The notes under the pieces: generated by a model
What the model saw: the letters and a program-made list of their open reading frames with translations, nothing else
The model's database searches: none
Told to the model about the DNA's origin: nothing
Origin: Roseburia_C amylophila
GTDB taxonomy: Bacteria > Bacillota > Clostridia > Lachnospirales > Lachnospiraceae
DNA length: 64,000 nucleotides
Reading direction: 5' to 3'
Assembly (NCBI RefSeq): GCF_025567465.1
Contig: NZ_JAOQKI010000012.1
Location: forward strand, 16,918-80,917
Program-made: the position numbers and the translations under genes
Shown here: piece after piece, positions 26,249-34,900 of the stretch
How the letters are laid out: each line of letters opens with the position of its first letter
How positions within the stretch are numbered: position 1 is the first letter of the stretch

Positions 26249-26767
26249 ATGGCAGAGGCACACTGGTATGTAGTTCATACCTATTCAGGTTATGAGAATA
26301 AGGTCAAAGCGAACATCGATAAGGCAATCGAGAACCGGCATTTAGAAGAGCAGATACTCGAAGTCAGAGTACCGATGCAGGATGTTGTCGAGCTTAAGAA
26401 CGGTGCGAAAAAGCAGGTTCAGAAGAAAATGTTCCCGGGATATGTGCTTATCAATATGGTCATGAATGATGATACCTGGTATGTGGTAAGAAATACCAGA
26501 GGCGTAACCGGATTTGTTGGACCGGGATCTAAGCCGGTACCACTCACTGACGCTGAAATGAGACCACTGGGAATCAAGTCAGACAACATTGTCGTAGATT
26601 TCGATGAAGGCGATACCGTCGTTGTAATCGGTGGTGTGTGGAAGGACACCATCGGTGTTATCCAGCGTATGGATCACGGAAAACAGATTTGTACGATTAA
26701 TGTGGATTTATTTGGCCGGGAGACTCCGGTCGAGATTAGTTTTTCAGATGTAAAGAAGATGAATTAA
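26249..26767 (+). CDS. nusG: Transcription termination/antitermination factor NusG
   Basis: The protein has about 172 residues. The NGN domain begins AHWYVVHTYSGYENKVKANI and includes FPGYVLINMVMND and NTRGVTGFVGPGSKPVPL; the KOW domain is GDTVVVIGGVWKDTIGVIQ. NusG binds RNA polymerase beta-prime and controls pausing and termination. Two starts are possible, GTG 26243 (5 bases after GGAGG) and ATG 26249 (11 bases); I give the ATG since proteins of the family begin with Met-Ala near this point. Operon with secE upstream and rplK downstream. Confidence 0.96.
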   Translation: MAEAHWYVVHTYSGYENKVKANIDKAIENRHLEEQILEVRVPMQDVVELKNGAKKQVQKKMFPGYVLINMVMNDDTWYVVRNTRGVTGFVGPGSKPVPLTDAEMRPLGIKSDNIVVDFDEGDTVVVIGGVWKDTIGVIQRMDHGKQICTINVDLFGRETPVEISFSDVKKMN

Positions 26768-26782
26768 AGGAGGCAACCTCAA

Positions 26783-27208
26783 ATGGCAAAGAAAGTAGAA
26801 GGATATATCAAATTGCAGATTCCTGCCGGCAAAGCAACTCCGGCACCACCTGTTGGACCTGCTTTAGGTCAGCATGGTGTGAATATTGTGGAATTCACAA
26901 AACAGTTTAATGCAAAAACAGCAGATATGGGAGATACAATCGTTCCTGTAGTTATCACTGTTTACGCAGACAGAAGCTTCAGCTTCATTACAAAAACTCC
27001 TCCAGCAGCAGTACTGCTGAAAAAGGCCTGCAACTTAAAGAGTGCATCTGCAACTCCGAACAAGACAAAAGTTGCAAAGATTTCTAAAGCTAAGCTTCAG
27101 GAAATCGCTGAGCTGAAAATGCCAGACTTAAATGCTGCATCTGTTGAAGCTGCAATGAGCATGATCGCAGGAACAGCAAGAAGTATGGGAATCGAAGTAG
27201 AGGACTAA
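26783..27208 (+). CDS. rplK: 50S ribosomal protein L11
   Basis: The 141 residues match the family's usual length. The N-terminal domain has the conserved proline-rich PAGKATPAPPVGPALGQHGVN, the site of thiopeptide and stringent-factor interaction, followed by the rRNA-binding C-terminal domain ending MIAGTARSMGIEVE. AAAGGAGG lies 9 bases before the ATG. It directly follows nusG in the secE-nusG-rplK-rplA operon. Confidence 0.97.
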   Translation: MAKKVEGYIKLQIPAGKATPAPPVGPALGQHGVNIVEFTKQFNAKTADMGDTIVPVVITVYADRSFSFITKTPPAAVLLKKACNLKSASATPNKTKVAKISKAKLQEIAELKMPDLNAASVEAAMSMIAGTARSMGIEVED

Positions 27209-27261
27209 ATGGAAACGTGGGAGGGTACCACTCCCGATAATACCACAGGAGGTTATTTAGA

Positions 27262-27954
27262 ATGAAAAGAGGAAAGAAATATTTAGAAGCTGCAAAATCA
27301 ATTGATAGAGCAACTTTATATGATCCGGCAGAAGCAATCGGACTTGCAAAGAAAGCAGCCGTTGCAAAATTTGATGAGACTATCGAAGTTCACATTCGTA
27401 CCGGATGTGACGGACGTCACGCAGATCAGCAGATCCGTGGTGCAGTTGTATTACCACACGGAACTGGTAAAGCTGTAAAAGTATTAGTATTCGCAAAGGG
27501 AACCAAATTAGACGAGGCTCAGGCAGCAGGTGCTGATTTCGTTGGTGGAGAGGAATTGATTCCAAAGATCCAGAACGAAGGATGGCTTGACTTCGACGTT
27601 GTTGTTGCAACTCCTGATATGATGGGTGTTGTTGGACGTCTTGGTCGTGTACTTGGACCGAAGGGCTTAATGCCAAACCCAAAAGCTGGAACTGTTACTA
27701 TGGACGTTACCAAGGCAGTAAACGATATCAAAGCCGGAAAAATCGAGTATAGATTAGACAAAGCAAATATTATCCATGTGCCAATTGGAAAAGCATCCTT
27801 TAGTGAAGAACAATTAGCGGACAACTTCCAGACTCTTATTGATGCCGTAAACAAAGCAAAACCGGCTACATTAAAAGGTCAGTACATGAAGAGCGTTTCT
27901 GTAGCTCCTACCATGGGACCGGGTGTAAAAATCAACCCACTGAAGCTTGTTTAG
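27262..27954 (+). CDS. rplA: 50S ribosomal protein L1
   Basis: The 230 residues show the L1 pattern: a YDPAEAIGLAKKAAVAKFDE opening, RGAVVLPHGTGK, and PNPKAGTVT in the central region. L1 forms the mobile stalk at the E site. The 53-base gap after rplK holds a small hairpin (GGGAG / CTCCC, 27219-27235) before the AGGAGG site, a candidate autogenous control element. It is the last gene of this operon; a new promoter begins 10 bases after the stop. Confidence 0.97.
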   Translation: MKRGKKYLEAAKSIDRATLYDPAEAIGLAKKAAVAKFDETIEVHIRTGCDGRHADQQIRGAVVLPHGTGKAVKVLVFAKGTKLDEAQAAGADFVGGEELIPKIQNEGWLDFDVVVATPDMMGVVGRLGRVLGPKGLMPNPKAGTVTMDVTKAVNDIKAGKIEYRLDKANIIHVPIGKASFSEEQLADNFQTLIDAVNKAKPATLKGQYMKSVSVAPTMGPGVKINPLKLV

Positions 27955-27963
27955 TTTTTGTTA

Positions 27964-27992
27964 TTGACATCCAAGATATTAATTGCTATAAT
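27964..27992 (+). promoter_or_regulatory. Consensus sigma-A promoter for rplJ-rplL
   Basis: A perfect TTGACA (27964-27969) and perfect TATAAT (27987-27992) are separated by 17 bases. It directly precedes the L10 leader and so drives rplJL independently of the rplKA operon. Confidence 0.92.
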
Positions 27993-28005
27993 AGCAAAGC
28001 ATATT

Positions 28006-28125
28006 GCCGAAGACAGTAGGTGCCGTAAGGCGTAACCGTAGAGAACCTACCGAGGAAATGCAGATACTTATGTATTTGTAAATGAGATTTCAAATCCTCT
28101 CTGTCTTCCACAGAGAGGATTTTTT
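28006..28125 (+). promoter_or_regulatory. Ribosomal protein L10 leader with attenuator
   Basis: The segment around 28010-28060 carries the L10-leader elements AGACAGTAGGTGCC, GTAAGGCGTAA and CCTACCGAGG, in which the GTAGG / CCTAC arms pair around the kink-turn site bound by L10(L12)4. At 28093-28121 a 12-bp hairpin AATCCTCTCTGT / ACAGAGAGGATT followed by six T residues is an attenuator or terminator. The layout is that of the Gram-positive autoregulated rplJL leader: excess L10 would favour termination before rplJ. Confidence 0.9.
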
Positions 28126-28180
28126 AGGTAATGTACCTGTCTTTCGCAAGATGAAAAATAAAGAAGGAGGTGCACGATTC

Positions 28181-28756
28181 GTGGCAAAAGTAGAACTTAA
28201 ACAGCCTATCGTACAGGAAATTTCTGAGCAGATTAAAGATGCACAGTCAGTAGTAGTCGTTGACTACCGTGGACTTACCGTTGCAGAAGATACTCAGCTG
28301 CGTAAGCAGTTAAGAGAAGCTGGTGTTGCTTATAAAGTATATAAGAATACATTAGTTAATTTTGCAATCAAAGGAACTGATTTCGAAAGCCTTTCCGACG
28401 TATTGGAAGGACCAAACGCATTCGCAATTTCAACAACAGATGCAACAGCACCTGCAAGAGTAATTGCTAAATTTGCAAAGACAGCTCCTGCACTTGAGAT
28501 TAAAGCCGGCGTAGTAGAAGGAACCTTCTATGATGCAGATGGAATGAAAGCAATCGCTACAATCCCATCCAGAGAAGAATTACTTTCCAAATTCCTTGGA
28601 AGTATTCAGTCTCCTATTACAAACTTCGCTCGTGTTATTAATCAGATCGCTGAAAAAGGCGGCGCAGCAGACGTAGAAGTTAAGGCAGAAGAGGCAGCAC
28701 CTGCAGAAGAAGCTCCAGTAGAAGCTCCTGCAGAGGAAGCTCCAGCAGCAGAATAA
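28181..28756 (+). CDS. rplJ: 50S ribosomal protein L10
   Basis: The start is GTG 28181, 10 bases after AAGGAGG; upstream in-frame starts lie inside the leader. Of 191 residues, the first 160 are typical (VVVDYRGLTVAEDTQLRKQL, then YKVYKNTLVNFA and EGPNAFAIS). The C-terminus adds an acidic Ala/Glu/Pro-rich tail (repeats of AEEAP) making it longer than the usual 165-175 residues. L10 holds the L7/L12 dimers on the stalk and represses its own leader. Confidence 0.96.
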   Translation: MAKVELKQPIVQEISEQIKDAQSVVVVDYRGLTVAEDTQLRKQLREAGVAYKVYKNTLVNFAIKGTDFESLSDVLEGPNAFAISTTDATAPARVIAKFAKTAPALEIKAGVVEGTFYDADGMKAIATIPSREELLSKFLGSIQSPITNFARVINQIAEKGGAADVEVKAEEAAPAEEAPVEAPAEEAPAAE

Positions 28757-28810
28757 TCTGCAAACCAATCAATTTATTGAAAACAAAACCAAAAACGGAG
28801 GTAAATTAAA

Positions 28811-29185
28811 ATGGCTAAATTAACAACAGCTGAGATGATTGACGCTATCAAAGAGTTAAGCGTATTAGAGTTAAATGAATTAGTAAAAGCTTGTGAAGAA
28901 GAGTTCGGTGTATCCGCAGCAGCAGGCGTTGTAGTTGCAGCAGCAGGTGGAGACGCAGCAGCAGCAGAAGAGAAGACTGAGTTTGACGTAGAGTTAACAG
29001 AAGTTGGACCAAACAAAGTTAAGGTTATCAAAGTAGTTCGTGAAGCTACTGGCTTAGGCTTAAAAGAAGCTAAAGACTTAGTAGATGGCGCTCCTAAGAT
29101 CGTTAAAGAGCAGGCTGACAAAGCTACAGCTGATGACATCAAAGCTAAATTAGAAGCTGAAGGTGCTAAAGTAACATTAAAATAA
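28811..29185 (+). CDS. rplL: 50S ribosomal protein L7/L12
   Basis: The 124 residues have an N-terminal dimerisation helix (TTAEMIDAIKELSVLELNELV), an Ala-rich hinge of alternating Ala/Gly/Val, and a C-terminal factor-binding domain KVKVIKVVREATGLGLKEAKDLVDGAPK. ACGGAGG precedes the ATG. It is followed by a clear terminator rather than by rpoB, so the usual rplL-rpoB linkage is broken here. Confidence 0.97.
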   Translation: MAKLTTAEMIDAIKELSVLELNELVKACEEEFGVSAAAGVVVAAAGGDAAAAEEKTEFDVELTEVGPNKVKVIKVVREATGLGLKEAKDLVDGAPKIVKEQADKATADDIKAKLEAEGAKVTLK

Positions 29186-29218
29186 TTTTTGATTCACAAC
29201 TGAATTAGAAATGATAGG

Positions 29219-29252
29219 AATCGGATTCATAGAAATATGGATCCGATTTTCT
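29219..29252 (+). terminator. Intrinsic terminator after rplL
   Basis: AATCGGAT / ATCCGATT stem, extended inside by CAT/ATG, followed by TTTTCTTG. It separates rplJL from the accessory genes that precede rpoB. Confidence 0.75.
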
Positions 29253-29277
29253 TGTAGTTTATAGGACTTTAGACCTA

Positions 29278-29306
29278 TTGACGAAAAAAGGAAATATGTA
29301 ATAATA
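29278..29306 (+). promoter_or_regulatory. Probable promoter of small membrane protein gene
   Basis: TTGACG at 29278-29283 and ATAATA at 29301-29306 with a 17-base spacer (an alternative -10, TAATAG, lies one base further). It sits between the rplL terminator and the gene at 29348. Confidence 0.5.
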
Positions 29307-29347
29307 GTAGCGTAACTTGAAAACAATATAAGAACAGGAGATTAGTT

Positions 29348-29668
29348 ATGAACACAGGACTTAAGGTATGGCTCTGGATTGTATTTGTAATCAATATCAT
29401 TTCCGGAGTAATGATGATTCCGTTAATGCTCATTCAGCCACTGCTGATTGTCAGCCTCATTGCAGAAGTGCTTATTATCGTAGGTGCCGGTCTGATTTTG
29501 TTTGCACAGAAGAAGGTTGGATTCTATCTGATGATTGCATGTGCAGCAATCGGTCTGGTAATCAACATCTTTGGCGGGGTTGGAGTCGTAAAAAGTATCA
29601 TCAGCGCAGTATTGTGCCCATTAATTACATATTTGTTTATGCAGAAAGACTGGGACAGCTTCCAGTAG
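29348..29668 (+). CDS. Small four-helix membrane protein, function unknown
   Basis: The 106 residues are almost entirely hydrophobic, with four predicted membrane helices (WLWIVFVINIISGVMMI; LLIVSLIAEVLIIVGAGLIL; FYLMIACAAIGLVINIF; and IISAVLCPLITYLFM) and short charged loops (QKKVG). There is no catalytic motif. It has its own promoter-like element and a strong terminator, so it is monocistronic. Such small integral proteins are common in Lachnospiraceae and remain uncharacterised; a stress or transport accessory role would be a guess. Confidence 0.8.
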   Translation: MNTGLKVWLWIVFVINIISGVMMIPLMLIQPLLIVSLIAEVLIIVGAGLILFAQKKVGFYLMIACAAIGLVINIFGGVGVVKSIISAVLCPLITYLFMQKDWDSFQ

Positions 29669-29687
29669 AATGAGACATCAACAAGAA

Positions 29688-29720
29688 GAACCTTCCGGCA
29701 GAAATGCTGGAAGGTTCTTT
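29688..29720 (+). terminator. Intrinsic terminator
   Basis: GAACCTTCC-G-GCA / TGC-T-GGAAGGTTC forms a 12-bp stem with a GAAA tetraloop, followed by TTT. It ends the small membrane protein transcript 20 bases after its stop. Confidence 0.85.
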
Positions 29721-29834
29721 GCTTTATAGAAAATATTTTTATAAAAGTGATAGATTTAAGACATCAGATTCGTAATAATAAGTGTAGCTGCAAAAATGCA
29801 AACCATGGTGCATGAAGCAAAAGGCAGGATAACA

Positions 29835-30386
29835 ATGAAGATAACAGAGAAGAATTATATTCAGCAATTACAATTGCATAATGAAGAAGCATTGATTTAT
29901 GTCATAGATATGTATGGTGGATTGCTTAAGGCGGTCATCCGGAAACACTTATTTACCATGCCACAGAAACAGGAAGAATGCATGAACGATGTGCTGCTTT
30001 CCATCTGGGAACACGCAGCATCCTTTGATGATGAGAAGAACAGCTTCAAGAACTGGGCGGCAGCCATTGCCCGGTACGAAGCCATCGACTATCTTAGGAA
30101 ATATAAGCGGGACTTGGAACAGCTTTGTATGGATGATGTGACAGCGGCGGAAAATGACAGGATGTTAGAACAACTGATAGAAGGGGAATTAAGCCGTGAA
30201 GTAGAACAATTGCTTTTGTGCCTGAAACCCCTTGACCGGAAAATATTTATGAAATTATTTGTAGAGGAAGAATCTGTAGAGCAGATAAGCGAAGATACCG
30301 GACTTCCGAGAGATGTCATTTACAACCGGGTATCCAGAGGAAAGCGGAAAATGAGAAACATGTATTTGAAACAGAAGGAGGCATGA
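29835..30386 (+). CDS. ECF-type RNA polymerase sigma factor
   Basis: The 183 residues from ATG 29835 follow AAGGCAGG 6 bases upstream. The sigma2 region covers about residues 15-75 (EEALIYVIDMYGGLLKAVIRKHL, then CMNDVLLSIWEHAASFDDEKN SFKNWAAAIARYEAIDYLRK). The sigma4 region covers about 120-175 (LDRKIFMKLFVEEESVEQISEDTG, then YNRVSRGKRKM, a helix-turn-helix). It is the SigW/SigV-like short form lacking region 3. The gene is 4 bases from a membrane anti-sigma gene, the usual pair. Its regulon is unknown; no copy of an autoregulatory promoter could be identified. Confidence 0.9.
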   Translation: MKITEKNYIQQLQLHNEEALIYVIDMYGGLLKAVIRKHLFTMPQKQEECMNDVLLSIWEHAASFDDEKNSFKNWAAAIARYEAIDYLRKYKRDLEQLCMDDVTAAENDRMLEQLIEGELSREVEQLLLCLKPLDRKIFMKLFVEEESVEQISEDTGLPRDVIYNRVSRGKRKMRNMYLKQKEA

Positions 30387-30390
30387 AGAG

Positions 30391-31545
30391 ATGAAAGACG
30401 ATAAAATCTATGAAATGTTAAATGATGCGGAAATTGATTTGAATGAATATGAAGTAGAAGAGTTATCCTCCGAAGAAAAGGAACGGTATAAAACGAGAAT
30501 CCGGATGGAGGTAAAACGTATGAACATGGAAACAAGGAATAAGAAAAATAAAAATATAAGAAAAATTGCGGCAGGAATGGCAGCAGCCTGCGCGGTCGCA
30601 GTGGGAGTGGCGGGATTTTCTAATTCTGCACTGGCAGACAGCATCTACAGCAACACAATCGGAAAACTGATTGGCGCAACACAGGGAGATAAAGATGAAA
30701 AGGAACTTTCGGATATCTATTCTACCATTGGAAAAGAGTCCACGGAATTGGTTTCGGATGATCAGTGTGTGCTGGAAACAGACCGGAGTGGAGTAAAGAT
30801 AAGCGTTTCGGATGTGTATTGCGATGGTTACCTGCTTTACTACACAACCACCCTTAGCACAGACAATGAAAAACTGAATGAATCAGACTGGATTATGGGA
30901 CCGCAGAGTGATAAGGTGATGGAAAATGTTTCTATCAATGAAACCCTGATTCAGTCGGCAATCGGGCAGCCTTTTGAAAAGGCAGAGGACGGAAGCTATG
31001 TGAAGATGGAACAAATTGATTTATCAACATTGACTGATGAAAATGATAATCCGATTGATATTTCGGGCTTGAAAGATTTTACCGTAACCTGGAGCATAGA
31101 CACATTAGAAGGCTATCTTTCCGATGCATGGGATGAAAATGGAGAATATCAGACCACCACAAAAGTAAGCGGAGACTGGCAGCTCTCCTTCCCGGTGCAT
31201 GTGGATACTTCCAAGAATGAGACCATCGCAGTAAATAAAGAAGATAATGGTGTTGCAGTAAATCAGGTGATCAAAACCGGTGCCGTCTTGATCGTTGACA
31301 TGCAGCTCCCGGATATTACCGGCGTACCGTACAATGACCCATATAATGATCCGGATATATTTATTACCGACGAAGCAGGCAATGCAATGTGGTGGTTAGG
31401 CGGCCGGTTTACCCCAAATGAGGATGGAAGCCAGAGTGAACGGATTATGCTGCTTTATAATGGAGAGAGTACAATCCATATATCCGTAACCAACAAAAAT
31501 GGTGCAGGTGAAAGTATTGCAGAACTGGATGTGGACTTAAAATAA
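30391..31545 (+). CDS. DUF4179 domain anti-sigma factor
   Basis: The 384-residue membrane protein has a cytosolic part of about 55 residues (acidic, LSSEEKERYKTRIRMEVKR), one membrane helix (IAAGMAAACAVAVGVAGF) and a large extracytoplasmic domain with ADSIYSNTIGKLIGAT at its start and the DUF4179-type segments SDVYCDGYLLYYTTTL and SGLKDFTVTWSID. It follows the ECF sigma gene by 4 bases, with AGGAGG upstream. In this family the cytosolic tail holds the sigma factor at the membrane until an envelope signal frees it. A DUF5643-like C-terminal part is possible. Confidence 0.82.
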   Translation: MKDDKIYEMLNDAEIDLNEYEVEELSSEEKERYKTRIRMEVKRMNMETRNKKNKNIRKIAAGMAAACAVAVGVAGFSNSALADSIYSNTIGKLIGATQGDKDEKELSDIYSTIGKESTELVSDDQCVLETDRSGVKISVSDVYCDGYLLYYTTTLSTDNEKLNESDWIMGPQSDKVMENVSINETLIQSAIGQPFEKAEDGSYVKMEQIDLSTLTDENDNPIDISGLKDFTVTWSIDTLEGYLSDAWDENGEYQTTTKVSGDWQLSFPVHVDTSKNETIAVNKEDNGVAVNQVIKTGAVLIVDMQLPDITGVPYNDPYNDPDIFITDEAGNAMWWLGGRFTPNEDGSQSERIMLLYNGESTIHISVTNKNGAGESIAELDVDLK

Positions 31546-31600
31546 AACCGGAAGCAATAAAATAGATAATGAAATATGTAATAGAATAGAAAAATAAAGA

Positions 31601-31650
31601 AAAAAGCAACTATGGGATGCAAAGAAAAAAGCATTTCATGGCTGCTTTTT
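31601..31650 (+). terminator. Intrinsic terminator before rpoB
   Basis: AAAAAGCA and ATGC on the left pair with GCAT and TGCTTTTT on the right around a purine loop, with the T tract formed by the right arm. It separates the sigma/anti-sigma pair from rpoBC. The remaining bases of the 364-base gap hold the rpoB promoter and an AT-rich leader without a recognised element. Confidence 0.65.
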
Positions 31651-31758
31651 CTGATGTTAGGCAGCTATAAAAAACGCAGATGGCAGGCTGCATCACTGCG
31701 AGGATGAAAATTATTCCCCAATATTGAAAAATATATGCATATTGTGCGAAAATAATGC

Positions 31759-31788
31759 TTGACTTTAGAAAACTACTTGTGGTATCAT
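31759..31788 (+). promoter_or_regulatory. Probable sigma-A promoter of rpoBC
   Basis: TTGACT (31759-31764), an 18-base spacer and TATCAT (31783-31788). It lies 122 bases before the rpoB start, indicating that rpoBC is transcribed apart from rplJL. Confidence 0.75.
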
Positions 31789-31909
31789 ATACGTTGCACT
31801 ATTGTGGTGAGGTGGCTTTACTATATCCTTTTTTAGGAAATGAAGCCCAAAGAATATAATTTGCTGAAATTTAGTGGATTGAGAATAAAAAACGAGAGGT
31901 GAAACGTCA

Positions 31910-34900
31910 ATGGAGAAAAACAGAATACGTCCGGTGAAGGCTGGAAAAGGCATACGTATGAGTTACTCAAGACAAAAAGAGGTATTGGAAATGCCAAACC
32001 TGATTGAGGTCCAGAAGGATTCCTATCAGTGGTTCTTAGACGAGGGCCTGAAAGAAGTGTTTGCAGATATCTCTCCGATTGAGGATTATAGCGGACATCT
32101 TAGCTTGGAATTTGTGGATTTCACATTATGTGAGGATGATGTGAAGTATACAATTCCGGAGTGTAAACAGAGAGACGCAACTTATGCAGCTCCTTTGAAG
32201 GTAAAAGTCAGACTGTATAACAAAGAAACAGATGAAATTAATGAACATGAGATTTTTATGGGCGATTTACCTCTCATGACAGAGACAGGAACCTTCGTTA
32301 TCAATGGAGCAGAGCGTGTTATCGTAAGCCAGTTGGTTCGTTCCCCTGGTATTTACTATGGCATTGCGCATGATAAAGTAGGTAAGGAACTCTATTCCTG
32401 TACCGTAATCCCGAACCGTGGAGCATGGTTAGAGTATGAAACAGACTCTAATGATATTTTCTATGTACGTGTTGACCGTACCAGAAAAGTGCCAATCACA
32501 GTATTACTGCGTGCATTAGGACTGGGAACCAACCAGGAAATTATAGATTTATTTGGCGAAGAGCCAAAGATTTTAGCATCTTTTGGAAAAGACGTTGCTA
32601 CAAGCTACGAGGAAGGTCTTCTGGAATTATATAAGAAGATTCGTCCGGGCGAGCCTCTTTCTGTTGACAGTGCAGAGAGCCTGATTACCGCAATGTTCTT
32701 CGACCCAAGACGTTATGACCTGGCAAAAGTAGGCCGTTATAAATTTAACAAGAAGCTGGCATTTAAGAACCGTTTGCGCGGAAAAGTGCTGGCTGAAGAT
32801 GTTGTTCTTGAGACTACCGGAGAGGTAATCGAAAAAGGAACAGAGCTGACCAGAGAGCTTGCAGAAGAGATTCAGAACGCAGCTGTTCCGGCAGTATATA
32901 TTGCTACAGAAGAAAGAAATGAAAAAGTTCTTTCTAATATGATGGTAGACCTCACTACCTATGTTGATGTAGTACCGAAGGAAGTTGGTATTACTGAGCT
33001 GGTATATTATCCGGCATTAAAGAAAATCCTGGATGAAAATGAATCCTTGGAAGATATCAAGGAAGCAATTCGTAAAAACGTATCTGAACTGGTTCCGAAG
33101 CATATCACCAAGGAAGATATTTTCGCATCCATTAACTACAATATGCACTTGGAGTGGGGCATTGGAAATGATGACGATATTGACCACTTAGGCAACCGTC
33201 GTATCCGTGCGGTAGGTGAGTTATTACAGAACCAGTATAGAATCGGACTTTCCAGAATGGAACGTGTGGTTCGTGAGCGTATGACCACCCAGGATCAGGA
33301 AGGAATTTCTCCACAGAGCCTGATTAATATCAAACCGGTAACCGCAGCAGTGAAAGAGTTCTTCGGATCTTCCCAGCTGTCGCAGTTCATGGATCAGAAC
33401 AACCCGCTGGGTGAGCTGACACATAAGAGACGTTTATCCGCATTAGGACCAGGTGGTTTGTCCAGAGACCGTGCCGGATTCGAGGTTCGAGACGTACACT
33501 ACTCCCATTACGGAAGAATGTGCCCTATTGAGACTCCTGAAGGACCGAACATCGGACTTATCAACTCACTGGCATGTTATGCAAGAATTAACGAATATGG
33601 TTTCATTGAGGCACCATATCGTAAGATTGATAAAACAGATCCTAAGAATCCGCGTGTTACAGAAGATGTTGTATACATGACCGCAGATGAAGAGGATAAT
33701 TACCATGTAGCACAGGCGAATGAAAAACTGGATGAAGAAGGACATTTCGTAAGAAATTCCGTTTCCGGCCGTTACTTAGACGAGACACAGGAATATGACA
33801 AGCAGATGTTTGATTATATGGACGTATCTCCTAAGATGGTATTCTCTGTTGCTACCGCATTGATTCCGTTCTTGCAGAACGATGATGCGAACCGTGCGCT
33901 GATGGGATCTAACATGCAGCGTCAGGCAGTACCTCTTCTTACCACAGAAGCTCCTGTAGTAGGAACCGGTATGGAAACCAAGACTGCAGTAGACTCCGGT
34001 GTATGTGTAGTTGCAAAGAAATCCGGTACTATTGAGAAATCTGAGTCAAACCAGATTACCGTGAAGAATGATGATGGAACAAGAGACGTATACAAACTGA
34101 CCAAGTTCTCACGAAGCAACCAGTCCAACTGCTACAACCAGAGACCAATCGTGTTCAAAGGTGATCATGTAGAAGCTGGCGAAGTAATTGCTGACGGACC
34201 ATCTACCTCTAATGGTGAGCTTGCTCTTGGAAAGAACCCGTTAATCGGATTCATGACATGGGAAGGTTACAACTACGAGGACGCTGTTCTTCTGAGTGAA
34301 AGATTAGTACAGGATGATGTTTATACATCTGTTCATATTGAAGAGTACGAAGCAGAAGCCCGTGATACTAAATTAGGACCGGAAGAAATTACAAGAGACG
34401 TTCCAGGTGTCGGCGATGATGCATTGAAAGACCTTGACGAAAGAGGAATCATCCGTATCGGTGCAGAAGTTCGTGCCGGTGATATTCTGGTAGGTAAGGT
34501 TACTCCAAAGGGAGAGACAGAGCTTACCGCAGAAGAGAGACTGTTACGTGCCATCTTCGGTGAGAAAGCAAGAGAAGTAAGAGACACTTCCTTGAAAGTA
34601 CCACATGGTGAATATGGTATCATTGTAGAGGCGAAAGTATTTACAAGAGAAAATGGTGACGAATTATCCCCTGGTGTAAATCAGGCAGTTCGTATTTACA
34701 TTGCGCAGAAGAGAAAAATCTCCGTTGGAGATAAGATGGCTGGACGTCATGGTAACAAGGGTGTTGTTTCCCGTGTACTTCCGGTAGAAGATATGCCATT
34801 CCTGCCGAACGGCCGTCCACTGGATATTGTATTGAACCCATTGGGTGTACCTTCCCGTATGAATATCGGTCAGGTCCTGGAGATTCACTTAAGTCTTGCA

